Positions 17,371 to 24,305 of a stretch of DNA of 64,000 nucleotides are shown in pieces (position 1 is the stretch's first letter; each line of letters begins with the position of its first letter). The notes under the pieces are model-generated. The model saw only the letters and a list, made by a program, of their open reading frames with translations. It was not told the DNA's origin and did no database searches. The stretch spans positions 767,561-831,560 of the forward strand of contig NZ_LIPD01000001.1 of NCBI RefSeq assembly GCF_001905545.1, given 5' to 3'. Position numbers and translations under genes: made by a program. The stretch comes from Streptomyces sp. CB02056 (GTDB taxonomy: Bacteria > Actinomycetota > Actinomycetes > Streptomycetales > Streptomycetaceae).

Positions 17371-18036
17371 ATGATCAAGCCGATTGAGCTGGTGATTTTC
17401 GACTGCGACGGCGTCCTGGTGGACAGCGAGGTGATCGCCGTCCGGGTGCTGGTGCGGCTCGGCGAGGAGTACGGCTGGCCGCTGACCGAGGCGGAGGCGA
17501 TCGAGCTCTTCGTCGGACGGTCCGAGGCGGCCAACCGGGCCACGGTCACCGAACGGCTCGGCGGCGAGACGGCGACGGTGTGGAGCAAGCGCTTCGTCGA
17601 ACTGCACGCCGAGGCGGTGGACGCCGGACTGACCCCCGTGGACGGCCTGCCGGAGGCGCTGGCCGCGATCACCCTGCCCACCTGCGTGGCCTCCAGCGGC
17701 ACCCACGAGAAGATGCGCCACACCCTGGGCCGGACCGGCCTCCACGACCACTTCGCCGGGCGGATCTTCAGCGCCACCGAGGTCGAGCGCGGCAAGCCCG
17801 CACCGGACCTCTTCCTGCACGCCGCCCGCTCGATGGGCGTCGACCCGGCCGCCTGTGTGGTGGTCGAGGACAGCCGCCCCGGCGTCGAGGCCGCCCGCGC
17901 CGCCGGGATGCGCGCACTCGGCTACGCGGGCGGCGTCACCGCCGCGGAACGGCTGGCCGGGCCGGGCACCGTGGTCTTCGACGACATGCGCGAGCTGCCC
18001 GCCCTGATCGCGGCGGGCGCGGTCCGCCAGGGCTAG
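17371..18036 (+). CDS. HAD-family hydrolase (beta-phosphoglucomutase/phosphatase-like)
   Basis: 221 residues from ATG 17371 with GGTGGG upstream. HAD motif I is IFDCDGVLVDSE (nucleophile Asp near 9, acid Asp near 11), motif II VASSGTHEKM, motif III GKPAPDLFL (Lys) and motif IV VVEDSRPGVEAA. The helical cap between motifs I and II is the C1 type seen in beta-phosphoglucomutase, phosphoglycolate phosphatase and 6-phosphogluconate phosphatase. All catalytic residues are present; the substrate cannot be told from sequence. Followed by a terminator hairpin. Confidence 0.92.
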   Translation: MIKPIELVIFDCDGVLVDSEVIAVRVLVRLGEEYGWPLTEAEAIELFVGRSEAANRATVTERLGGETATVWSKRFVELHAEAVDAGLTPVDGLPEALAAITLPTCVASSGTHEKMRHTLGRTGLHDHFAGRIFSATEVERGKPAPDLFLHAARSMGVDPAACVVVEDSRPGVEAARAAGMRALGYAGGVTAAERLAGPGTVVFDDMRELPALIAAGAVRQG

Positions 18037-18057
18037 CGGCCGCCCTCCGGGCGGCCG
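18037..18057 (+). terminator. Hairpin terminator after HAD gene
   Basis: CGGCCGCCC and GGGCGGCCG with a TCC loop begin at the base after the TAG stop. Confidence 0.7.
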
Positions 18058-18115
18058 TCGGTCCGTCGGCAATTCGGTTGCCGGGCGCGGCCCGTGGCTG
18101 GCAGGGTCGGTCGCT

Positions 18116-19012
18116 ATGGCCACCTCCCACAAGTTGCACGCCGACGAACTGGACATCGACGAGGCGCTGGTGCGCCGGATGGTCGCCGAGTGCTTCCCGC
18201 AGTGGGCCGGCCTGCCGGTCGAGCCGGTGGAACCGGCCGGGACCAGCAACGCGATGTACCGGCTCGGGGCGGAGCTGGTGGTGCGCGTCCCGCGGATCCC
18301 CGGGGTGGTCGAGGAGATCGCCAAGGAGGACGTCTGGCTGCGGCGGCTGGCCCCGCGGCTGCCGGTCCCGGTCCCGGTCCCGCTGGCCGTGGGCGGACCG
18401 GTCGACGGCTGCCCTTGGCCCTGGTCGGTGCTGCGCTGGCTCGACGGCACCACACCGGTGCCCGGTCGGATCGCCGAACCCGGGGCGCTGGCCGGGGACT
18501 TGGCCGACTTCGTGACGGCCATCCGCCGGATCGACCCGACCGGTGCCCCGGCCGCCCACCGCAGCGAGTCGCTGGCCTCGCGGGACGCCGGGACCAGGAG
18601 CTCGATCGCGGCCGTGGCGGACCTCGTCGACGCCCCCGCCGCGACCGCCGCCTGGGAGCGGGCCCTGGCGGCCCCGGCTCCCGACGGCCCGCCGGTCTGG
18701 CTCCACGGGGACCTCCAGCCCGGCAACCTGCTGGTGTCCCCGGACGGTCGGCTGAGCGCCGTCATCGACTTCGGCTGCGCGGGCCTCGGCGAACCGGCCG
18801 TCGACCTGATCCCCGCCTGGTACGTCCTGCCCGCCGCCGCCCGTGCGACGTTCCGCGAGGCCGCGGCCCCCGACGACGCGGCCTGGGACCGCGCCCGCGG
18901 CTGGGCCCTGTCCGTCGCCCTGTCGGAAGTGGCCTACTACCGGGACAGCGACCCGAGGATGACCGCCATCGCCCGCCACGTCATCGCCGAGGTGCTGGCC
19001 GACCACGCGTAG
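18116..19012 (+). CDS. Aminoglycoside phosphotransferase (APH)-family kinase-like protein
   Basis: 298 residues from ATG 18116. The kinase-like fold is shown by GTSNAMYRLG (P-loop analogue), VVRVPR (ATP-binding strand), WSVLRWLDGTTP, the catalytic loop WLHGDLQPGNLLV (about 199-211, HGD) and the metal-binding VIDFGCAGLGEPAVDL (about 219-234). These are the motifs of the 'aminoglycoside phosphotransferase family' common in Streptomyces, most members of which are not proven resistance enzymes and act on small hydroxylated metabolites. No antibiotic cluster is adjacent, so an antibiotic-resistance role should not be assumed. Confidence 0.9.
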   Translation: MATSHKLHADELDIDEALVRRMVAECFPQWAGLPVEPVEPAGTSNAMYRLGAELVVRVPRIPGVVEEIAKEDVWLRRLAPRLPVPVPVPLAVGGPVDGCPWPWSVLRWLDGTTPVPGRIAEPGALAGDLADFVTAIRRIDPTGAPAAHRSESLASRDAGTRSSIAAVADLVDAPAATAAWERALAAPAPDGPPVWLHGDLQPGNLLVSPDGRLSAVIDFGCAGLGEPAVDLIPAWYVLPAAARATFREAAAPDDAAWDRARGWALSVALSEVAYYRDSDPRMTAIARHVIAEVLADHA

Positions 19013-19017
19013 ACGGT

Positions 19018-19061
19018 CGGCCCGCTCCCCGCCCGCGAGACGACGGGCGGGGAGCGGGCCG
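19018..19061. terminator. Strong bidirectional hairpin terminator
   Basis: Eighteen-base perfect arms (CGGCCCGCTCCCCGCCCG and its complement) around an 8-nt loop between the convergent APH-like and small secreted-protein genes. Confidence 0.9.
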
Positions 19062-19074
19062 GGCCGTCGGCAGG

Positions 19075-19539
19075 TCAGCCGATCGACAGCCAGCCCGAGT
19101 ACGTGTCGGTCAGCACCAACAGCCCGGTGTCGCCGTCGTAGAGGGCGTTGTTCAGCTGGATGTGCCCCGTCTCGCGCATGTCGTAGTTGCACTCCGCCCA
19201 CTGGCCGACGCCGAGGGCGTTGCGGCACGCGCCGGTGCGGCCGTAGTCGGTGCTCCACCGGCCGACGGCGGAGAAGCCGTCCTTTGCGGTGTCGAGCACG
19301 AGCACCTTGTCGCCGGCCTTGTCGAAGCAGGTCTTGACCCCGGGGCTGGTGATGCACGGCAGGCTGGCCGCCGTGATCGCGGACTCCGACATGGTGACGG
19401 GCGTCCCGATCGTGCGCGGGTCGTCCTGCGGCGCGGCGACGGCCTGACCGCCGCCGAGGACGGTGAGCCCGAGCGCCAGGGCGGCGAGGCCGATGACGGC
19501 GGCGGAGCGCGGGTTCCTGCGGAGTCCGTTGCTGGACAT
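19075..19539 (-). CDS. Small secreted protein of unknown function
   Basis: 154 residues from ATG 19539, with GGGGGA upstream. Signal peptide 1-35 (AAVIGLAALALGLTVLGG, cut near AVA/AP). The mature part has four Cys (LPCIT, KTCFD, GACRN, AECNY), enough for two disulfides, and a beta-rich pattern: KVLVLDTAKDGFSAVGRW, then GLLVLTDTYSGWLSIG. The two halves share the VLDT/VLTDT pattern, suggesting an internal repeat. No family recognised; an extracellular inhibitor or binding protein is possible but unproven. Upstream region 19540-19666 should hold its promoter. Confidence 0.72.
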   Translation of the reverse strand: MSSNGLRRNPRSAAVIGLAALALGLTVLGGGQAVAAPQDDPRTIGTPVTMSESAITAASLPCITSPGVKTCFDKAGDKVLVLDTAKDGFSAVGRWSTDYGRTGACRNALGVGQWAECNYDMRETGHIQLNNALYDGDTGLLVLTDTYSGWLSIG

Positions 19540-19666
19540 GGATGGTCCCCCTTCGAGGGTGTCGGTGTGTTCGCGTCCACCACCTGATCCCCCGCGGTGA
19601 ACACAGCATCAGCTTGCCGAGGCCCCAAGGGGGTTGTCGTTAGCAGCCGGTCCACGTCCGCTTCGC

Positions 19667-20665
19667 TCAGCGTCCACCCGCGGCCGTCGCGGCGGCGCCG
19701 TGCCGGAAGTCGCGGGGCGGCAGCCCGTACGCGCCGCGGAAGGCGCGGCTGAAGTCGGCGGCGCGGGGGAACCCGCAGCGGGCCGCGATGACGTGGACGG
19801 GGGTGGCGGCCAGGGCCGGGTCGGCGAGGTCGCGGCGGGCCCGTTCAAGGCGCTGGTGGCGGATCCAGGCGGCGACGGTCTCCTCCTCGCCCTCGAAGAG
19901 GCGGTGCAGGTAGCTGACCGAGATGTGGTGCGCGGCGGCGACGGCGCCGGGGTCGAGGTCCGGCTCGTGCAGGTGGGAGCGGATGAAGGCCCGGATCCGT
20001 TGGACCAGCGCCCGGCGCCGGCTCTCCGGCGGTACGGCGTCCTCGGCGTCGAGGTGGTGGGCGAGCAGCGCCGACACCAGGTCGAGGGCGACGGTGCCCA
20101 GTCGGGGTGCGTCGCCGGCCCGGTAGGCGCCGGGGTCGGCGGCGATGCCGGCGAGCAGTTGGACGAGCAGGGCGCCCACGCCCGTGCCCCCGGGCATCCG
20201 GCGGGCCGTGAGCGTGCCGATCCGGTCCGGCGACAGCGGCAGCGCCTGCCGGGGCACGGTCAGCCAGCCCCCGCGGACCCGCTGGCGCGGATCGTCGGTG
20301 CTCGCCTGGAGGAGGAGGGGCCGGGCGCTGTCCTGCAGGACCACGTCGTGCGGGCGGTAGGCGCCGAGGCCGTCGGAGCGGACCGCGGTGGCGGAGTCGC
20401 CGAACGGGAGCGAGAACAGGTACAGCTCGGGGTCGGTGGACGAGCGGATCAGGCGTGGTGACCGCCTCGCGGCGAGCGGCGGGTGCTCCATCGTCCAGAG
20501 CGTCACGCCGCCGAGCGGCAGGATGTGCACCTCGGACCGGAAGTCGGCCCTGTGCTCGGTGCGGACGTCGAACGGTGCGATCAGCCGGACGAGTTGCTGC
20601 TGCCAGTACTCGAAGCGGTCCCGCGGTTCCACGTCCTCGGTCCGGTACACCGACTCGGTCAGCAT
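19667..20665 (-). CDS. AraC-family transcriptional regulator
   Basis: 332 residues from ATG 20665, preceded by AGGGGAGGG. An AraC_binding_2-like sensor (about 10-200; YRTEDVEPRDRFEYWQQQL, PHDVVLQDSARPLLL) precedes the two helix-turn-helix motifs of the AraC DNA-binding domain (about 225-325; AAAHHISVSYLHRLFEGEEETVA and VIAARCGFPRAADFSRAFR, PPRDFR). The N-terminal class is that of FeaR/NitR-like regulators of catabolic genes. No obvious target operon is adjacent; autoregulation is possible. The effector is unknown. Confidence 0.9.
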   Translation of the reverse strand: MLTESVYRTEDVEPRDRFEYWQQQLVRLIAPFDVRTEHRADFRSEVHILPLGGVTLWTMEHPPLAARRSPRLIRSSTDPELYLFSLPFGDSATAVRSDGLGAYRPHDVVLQDSARPLLLQASTDDPRQRVRGGWLTVPRQALPLSPDRIGTLTARRMPGGTGVGALLVQLLAGIAADPGAYRAGDAPRLGTVALDLVSALLAHHLDAEDAVPPESRRRALVQRIRAFIRSHLHEPDLDPGAVAAAHHISVSYLHRLFEGEEETVAAWIRHQRLERARRDLADPALAATPVHVIAARCGFPRAADFSRAFRGAYGLPPRDFRHGAAATAAGGR

Positions 20666-20814
20666 GCTCGCCCTCCCCTGGCTCGCCTTCCCCGTCCCGG
20701 CATTCTCACACCGCTGACGGATCCGGCCCGGGGAAGGAGGGGAGCGGCCGGCGGGGCCGCCCGAAGAGAGCAGGTCGGAATACAGGCAACGGCTGCGCCC
20801 CACCCGCCCGCACC

Positions 20815-20887
20815 TTCCAGGAACCACAAAAGGCAACGGCAGCCAGGCCGAAGCGGCGACGGGCCACACCTGCGCAGGAAGTCGGCG
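20815..20887 (+). repeat. Dispersed repeat, copy A
   Basis: Holds the segments CAGGAACC..., AGCAACGG-like, GGCCGAAGCGGCGACGGGCC and CTGCGCAGGAAGTCGGC in the same order as copy C at 24113-24265, which has about 80 extra bases in the middle. It lies in the 233-bp gap between the AraC and GNAT genes, which has no other supported content. Confidence 0.65.
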
Positions 20888-20898
20888 GGGCGTGGCTT

Positions 20899-21327
20899 TC
20901 AGGACTCCGCCGGAACTCGGCGCTCCGGGGCCAGTACCTGCCACCGTCGGACGGCCATGCCTCTCAGCGGCAGCATTCCGAGCTTCTCGTAATACGCGCG
21001 CAGCGGCTCGTCGCAGGTCAGGTCCACGGAGTACAGATGTTCCGCCTCGGCGAGGACCCGCCGGACCAACTGCCCGCCGATGCCTTGCCCCTGGTATTCG
21101 GGCAAGACCTCCAGCCACGGGATGAAGCCCGTGAGGACCCCGTCGCTGATCATGTTGACGAAGCCCACGACGCGCCCCGTCCCGGCATCCAGGGCAACCA
21201 CGACCCGGTAACTGCCCTTGAGCACGGCAAGGTGCTGCGCGGCCGTCGGCGGTGCGGGCCAGCCTACGAAGAACCCGGAAAGGTCCTGCTCCGCAAGACC
21301 GGAGAGATCGGTGCTGTAGTTGATCAC
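20899..21327 (-). CDS. GNAT-family N-acetyltransferase
   Basis: 142 residues from GTG 21327 (VINYSTDLSG), chosen over the further upstream GTG at 21372 because family members begin near this point and CAGGA is suitably placed. The acetyl-CoA loop is LPEYQGQGIGGQLVRRVL (R/Q-x2-G-x-G/A pattern, about 77-94), preceded by WLEVL and followed by YYEKLGM. This is the YjgM/PanZ-like small GNAT layout; the substrate is unknown. It lies between the dispersed repeat copy A and the hemC paralogue. Confidence 0.87.
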   Translation of the reverse strand: MINYSTDLSGLAEQDLSGFFVGWPAPPTAAQHLAVLKGSYRVVVALDAGTGRVVGFVNMISDGVLTGFIPWLEVLPEYQGQGIGGQLVRRVLAEAEHLYSVDLTCDEPLRAYYEKLGMLPLRGMAVRRWQVLAPERRVPAES

Positions 21328-21498
21328 CGGCGCATCCTGCCAGAGCGAAGCACGCGCTCTGGAGGGGACCATCAGCCCCGGCTGTCCGCGACCGCGATTT
21401 CAGCGATGCTCCGTACCGGGGCGTGGAGAGCCGGTCTTCGAGAAATCGTCGACAGTCGGGCTGCGTTGGCCCTGATCACGAGACTCGGCATGACGCAC

Positions 21499-21534
21499 GA
21501 CGCGCCGCCCGGATCACCATCCGGACGGCGCGTC
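21499..21534. terminator. Stem-loop in the divergent gap (orphan terminator?)
   Basis: Sixteen-base arms with one mismatch (GACGCGCCGCCCGGAT / ATCCGGACGGCGCGTC), loop CACC. It lies between genes that both point away from it, so it terminates neither; it may be left from a lost gene. Nothing else is supported between 21328 and 21612. Confidence 0.5.
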
Positions 21535-21612
21535 ACACAGGGCGAACGTTGCTTGATGCGGCACTGGGCCGACGACGGTTCGGGTGGTGTACGTCCCCCG
21601 TGACTCTTTCCC

Positions 21613-21637
21613 GGTTTCCGACATAACGTCGGAAACC
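21613..21637 (+). promoter_or_regulatory. Operator-like inverted repeat upstream of hemC paralogue
   Basis: GGTTTCCGAC and GTCGGAAACC are perfect 10-bp arms around ATAAC, 60 bp upstream of the ATG. The size and spacing suit a dimeric regulator. A TTGAC at 21646 could be part of the promoter. Confidence 0.55.
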
Positions 21638-21697
21638 AGGCGTGTTTGACGCGGATAGCATGCGGTCAACGCCTCGTCTGATGCTGGAAGTTGGCTT

Positions 21698-22633
21698 ATG
21701 AGCACACTGGTGGTGGGGTCGCGGGCCAGTCACCTGGCGCGGGCTCAGGTCAGGGAGTTCCTGGCGCCGCTGCGGGAGCGCTTCCCCGGCGTGGTGTTCC
21801 GCCGGCGAGTGATCACGGAGGCCGGTGATCAGGACCGCAGGTCGGCCCTGAGGGACGTCTCGGAGCGTGGCGGCGGCTCGGCGTTCTCGGTGAACCAGGT
21901 GAACGCGCTGGTATCCGGTGAGGTCGACGTGATCGTGCACTCGCTCAAGGACCTGCCCACCGCGAACCCGCCCGGCCTGATCCTCCTGCCCCCACCCACC
22001 CGTGCGGACGTGCACGACGCCCTGTGCGGCTCGACGCTGGCGGACCTTCCGTACGGGGGCAGGATCGGGACGTCGGCGTCGCGCCGGATCGCCCAGCTGC
22101 TGCACGTCCGTCCGGACTTGGTGCCGGTGGAGATCCGGGGGAACGTCCCGACCAGGCTCGGCAAGCTCAGGACCCAACAGCTGGACGCTGTCGTCCTGGC
22201 GGCCGCCGGGATCAAGCGGCTCGGCCGCGGCGACGAGATTAGCGAGATCCTGCCGGTCGGGCTGTTTCCGCCGTCTCCCGGGCAGGGCGCGCTGGGCATC
22301 CAGATCCGGGAGGACAACGAGTGGGCCCGCGAGGTCCTGGCCGGGGCCGGTGACCTCGTGACCGACGTGGAAGTGCGGGCCGAGCGGGCGATGCTGGGGG
22401 AGCTCCACGGCGGATGCTCGGTGCCGGTCGGTGCGTTCGGCAAGGCCGACGGCGGCGTGCTGACCCTGCACGGGCAGGTCACCTCCGTGGACGGCGGGCG
22501 GCAGGTGGAGGCCCGGCTCTCCGGCCCGGTGAGCGAGCCGGAGAAGCTGGGAGTGCTCGTAGCCGGCCTCCTGCTGGACCAGGGCGCGGAGGGCATCCTG
22601 GCGGAGGTCCGGCCCACTGCCGCCGCTTACTGA
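21698..22633 (+). CDS. hemC: Divergent hydroxymethylbilane synthase (HemC paralogue)
   Basis: 311 residues from ATG 21698. HemC joins four porphobilinogen units into hydroxymethylbilane in the cytoplasm. Family marks are present: VHSLKDLPTA, RGNVPTRLG, LDAVVLAAAGIKRLG, PPSPGQGALGIQ and LHGGCSVPVGAF, whose Cys (240) would carry the dipyrromethane cofactor. The overall sequence departs from the usual actinobacterial HemC (for example GSRASHLARAQ and a Q-rich ITEAGDQDRRSA stretch), and the full heme operon neighbours (hemA, hemD/cysG, hemE) are absent, so it is likely an accessory copy. A broken hemB-like gene lies 700 bp downstream on the other strand. Catalytically plausible. Confidence 0.9.
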   Translation: MSTLVVGSRASHLARAQVREFLAPLRERFPGVVFRRRVITEAGDQDRRSALRDVSERGGGSAFSVNQVNALVSGEVDVIVHSLKDLPTANPPGLILLPPPTRADVHDALCGSTLADLPYGGRIGTSASRRIAQLLHVRPDLVPVEIRGNVPTRLGKLRTQQLDAVVLAAAGIKRLGRGDEISEILPVGLFPPSPGQGALGIQIREDNEWAREVLAGAGDLVTDVEVRAERAMLGELHGGCSVPVGAFGKADGGVLTLHGQVTSVDGGRQVEARLSGPVSEPEKLGVLVAGLLLDQGAEGILAEVRPTAAAY

Positions 22634-22745
22634 TCGTTTCAAAGTGAGGCCCGGCCTGCTCGATGTCCCGGGTGGAGGCACCTGTTCACTTGTCGTGGGA
22701 GCCCTATGCTCGCGGAGACGGCAGAACTGGGTGATGGGGGACGAG

Positions 22746-23207
22746 ATGGACCGTGTGCCTGGTGGTCCGCTGAGGAGTGTCCTTTCGGAGGCGGAAGTTC
22801 GGTCCTTCGAGCGTGACTACGGGGTGGCCCTCCCTGCGGATTACCGAACGTTCTTGATGACCATCGGCGACGGTGGCCCGGGGCCCTACCACGGCATCTG
22901 GGCGCTGAGCAGGTCGTACGGCCCGAAGGACGAAGCCTGGTGGCCGGGATACCTTTCGACGCCGTTTCCGTTCACCCGGGCGGTGGGCCCGGACGACCTC
23001 GAAGACGACTACGACGAGGACGGGATCGTTCCGGGGTCAATGATCATCTCGGACATGGGGTGCGGCGCGTTCGTCCGACTGGTGGTCACCGGAGCGGCCA
23101 GTGGCCAGGTCTGGTTCGACACCCTGGGGATAGACGACAGGTTGACCCCCGGCCCAGCCTTCGGGGACTGGTATCGGACGTGGGCGACGAGCGTGGTCCC
23201 AAGCTGA
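22746..23207 (+). CDS. SMI1/KNR4-family protein
   Basis: 153 residues from ATG 22746 (GGGGGA five bases upstream); ATG 22734 is the alternative. SMI1_KNR4 marks: LSEAEVRSFERDYGVALPADYRTFLMTIGDGGPG near the N-terminus, then GIWAL, and the strand MIISDMGCGAFVRLVVTG near 95-115. In bacteria this superfamily often supplies immunity proteins against contact-dependent or polymorphic toxins, but many stand-alone members are of unknown role. No toxin gene is visible nearby. Confidence 0.88.
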   Translation: MDRVPGGPLRSVLSEAEVRSFERDYGVALPADYRTFLMTIGDGGPGPYHGIWALSRSYGPKDEAWWPGYLSTPFPFTRAVGPDDLEDDYDEDGIVPGSMIISDMGCGAFVRLVVTGAASGQVWFDTLGIDDRLTPGPAFGDWYRTWATSVVPS

Positions 23208-23229
23208 CGCGGTCTGGATGCGTAGCTAC

Positions 23230-23340
23230 TCAAGCTGCACGGAGTCGTCGGAGGCAGATGAGACTGCAGGCCGGTTCGAGTAGGCCCTGGTGGAGATCCG
23301 CGCGGCGTTCGTAGCGGATGCGCAGGCGCTTGAACTGACG
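23230..23340 (-). pseudogene. IS5-type transposase 3' remnant
   Basis: Minus-strand reading gives RQFKRLRIRYERRADLH followed by QGLLEPACSLICLRRLRAA and a TGA stop: the characteristic C-terminal end of IS5-family DDE transposases (RYERRAD-H-x-LL...CxLICxRRL). Only about 37 codons remain, with no catalytic domain. The hemB-like sequence stops exactly where this begins. Confidence 0.8.
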
Positions 23341-23947
23341 GCATCCCCGGCTCCAGCAGCAGCATGTCCGCCCCCTCGCCGAGGAAGGCGAGTCCGGTGT
23401 CGACGGCGGTCTGCGGGCTGCGAGGGCTGATCCGGAACGGGCGGCGGGCGCCGGGGGCGGGGACGGCCCGCATGGTGGTGCGGTAGCCCTCGTAGAGGGC
23501 GGAGTCGAAGATCAGGTGCGGCATGGTCGCCACGTCCCGGTGACCGGCCTCGTCCAGCGCCTGCCGCACGGCCCGGGTGGTACCCCGGGTCATCGCGGCA
23601 AGGCCGACGATGTCGGCGCCGGCCCCGGCCTGGATGACGGCCTGGGCGGCGGTCAGCGCGGCCGTCGTTTCCAGATTGATCCGGGCGCCGACGGTCAGGT
23701 GGCACTCGCCGGTGTCGGTGTGGCCGCACAGGCAGTTCTCCGTCATCACGGCCATGCCGGGCTCGGTGTCCTTGACGGCGCGGATGGCCCGCACCATCAG
23801 GCTGTCCGACGCGACGGCACCGGCGGCCCGCTCGTCGCGGCGCAGACTGTTGGCGAACACCTCCACCGAACGGATGCCGACGGCGGCCAAGTCCCCCACG
23901 GCCTGCGGGATCTCGGGGACGGTGATGGTCGACAGCCGAATAGCGCT
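23341..23947 (-). pseudogene. Porphobilinogen-synthase-like (HemB-like) gene fragment
   Basis: About 200 codons read like the middle of HemB: LAAVGIRSVEVFANSL, the zinc-ligand pattern ENCLCGHTDTGEC (C-x-C-x7-C), AGAGADIVGLAAMTRGTTRAVRQAL-like segment and EGADMLLLEP. Roughly the first 60-70 and last 80 residues of a normal 330-residue enzyme are missing: the frame meets TGA at 23950 without a start, and the 3' side is replaced by an IS5-type remnant. Both Schiff-base lysines of HemB are absent even in what is left (the xxKYASAFYG site reads LIFDSALYEG and the MVKP site reads LLEP). It is therefore a fragment of an atypical HemB-like paralogue. Confidence 0.82.
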
Positions 23948-23976
23948 TCACCCCACCACGCAGCGCCGCTACCGCT

Positions 23977-24009
23977 GCGCAGGAAGTCGGCCGGGCCGAC
24001 TTCCTGCGC
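23977..24009. repeat. Perfect palindrome of the GAAGTCGG hairpin family (copy B)
   Basis: GCGCAGGAAGTCGGCC and its exact complement are separated by one base (16-bp arms). The flanking GCTTCACCCCA...CGCCGCT resembles the spacer in copy C. Confidence 0.9.
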
Positions 24010-24050
24010 GCGGCGAGGCGACCCGCCGGGCGGGCCCGGTGACCGATCAA

Positions 24051-24078
24051 TGTCGTCGGGCGGGCCCGCCCGACGACA
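24051..24078. repeat. Perfect 28-bp palindrome
   Basis: TGTCGTCGGGCGGG is followed directly by its complement with no loop. It sits between two other palindromes upstream of the IS. Confidence 0.9.
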
Positions 24079-24112
24079 AGAGAAGGCGAAGGAAGCTACC
24101 CGCTTTCCGTCC

Positions 24113-24265
24113 CTTTCAGGAACCCGCAAGAGCAACGGCGGCCCCGGCCACGCATGGCCGGGGCCGCCGAAACCACCGCCGAGCAGCACTCGCTTCACCC
24201 CATCATCCGTCGCCGCTCCAGCCTGGCCGAAGCGGCGACGGGCCGCTCCTGCACAGGAAGTCGGC
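24113..24265 (+). repeat. Dispersed repeat, copy C, interrupted by the IS
   Basis: Shares with copy A (20815-20887) the CAGGAACC/AGCAACGG segment and a 41-base block starting GGCCGAAGCGGCGACGGGCC with about 36 identities. Between them is an extra stretch containing a perfect hairpin (GGCGGCCCCGGCCA arms, 24137-24150 and 24155-24168). The right end is the left half of the GAAGTCGG hairpin into which the IS inserted. Confidence 0.65.
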
Positions 24266-24269
24266 CCCG

Positions 24270-24287
24270 CGACTCTGCTGGCGAAGT
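24270..24287 (+). repeat. IS left terminal inverted repeat
   Basis: CGACTCTGCTGGCGAAGT, identical to the complement of 26062-26079. Confidence 0.88.
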
Positions 24288-24305
24288 ATTCGATCTAGGT
24301 CAGGC

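Noticed and set aside
18116..19012. An aminoglycoside-resistance gene
   Set aside because: It belongs to the broad APH family, most of which are not proven resistance enzymes, and there is no antibiotic gene cluster next to it.
23009..23899. A single 296-codon HemB-like gene
   Set aside because: The first two thirds match HemB, but the part after 23341 matches an IS5 transposase tail in another frame and then antisense of the SMI1 gene; it is a fragment, not a full gene.
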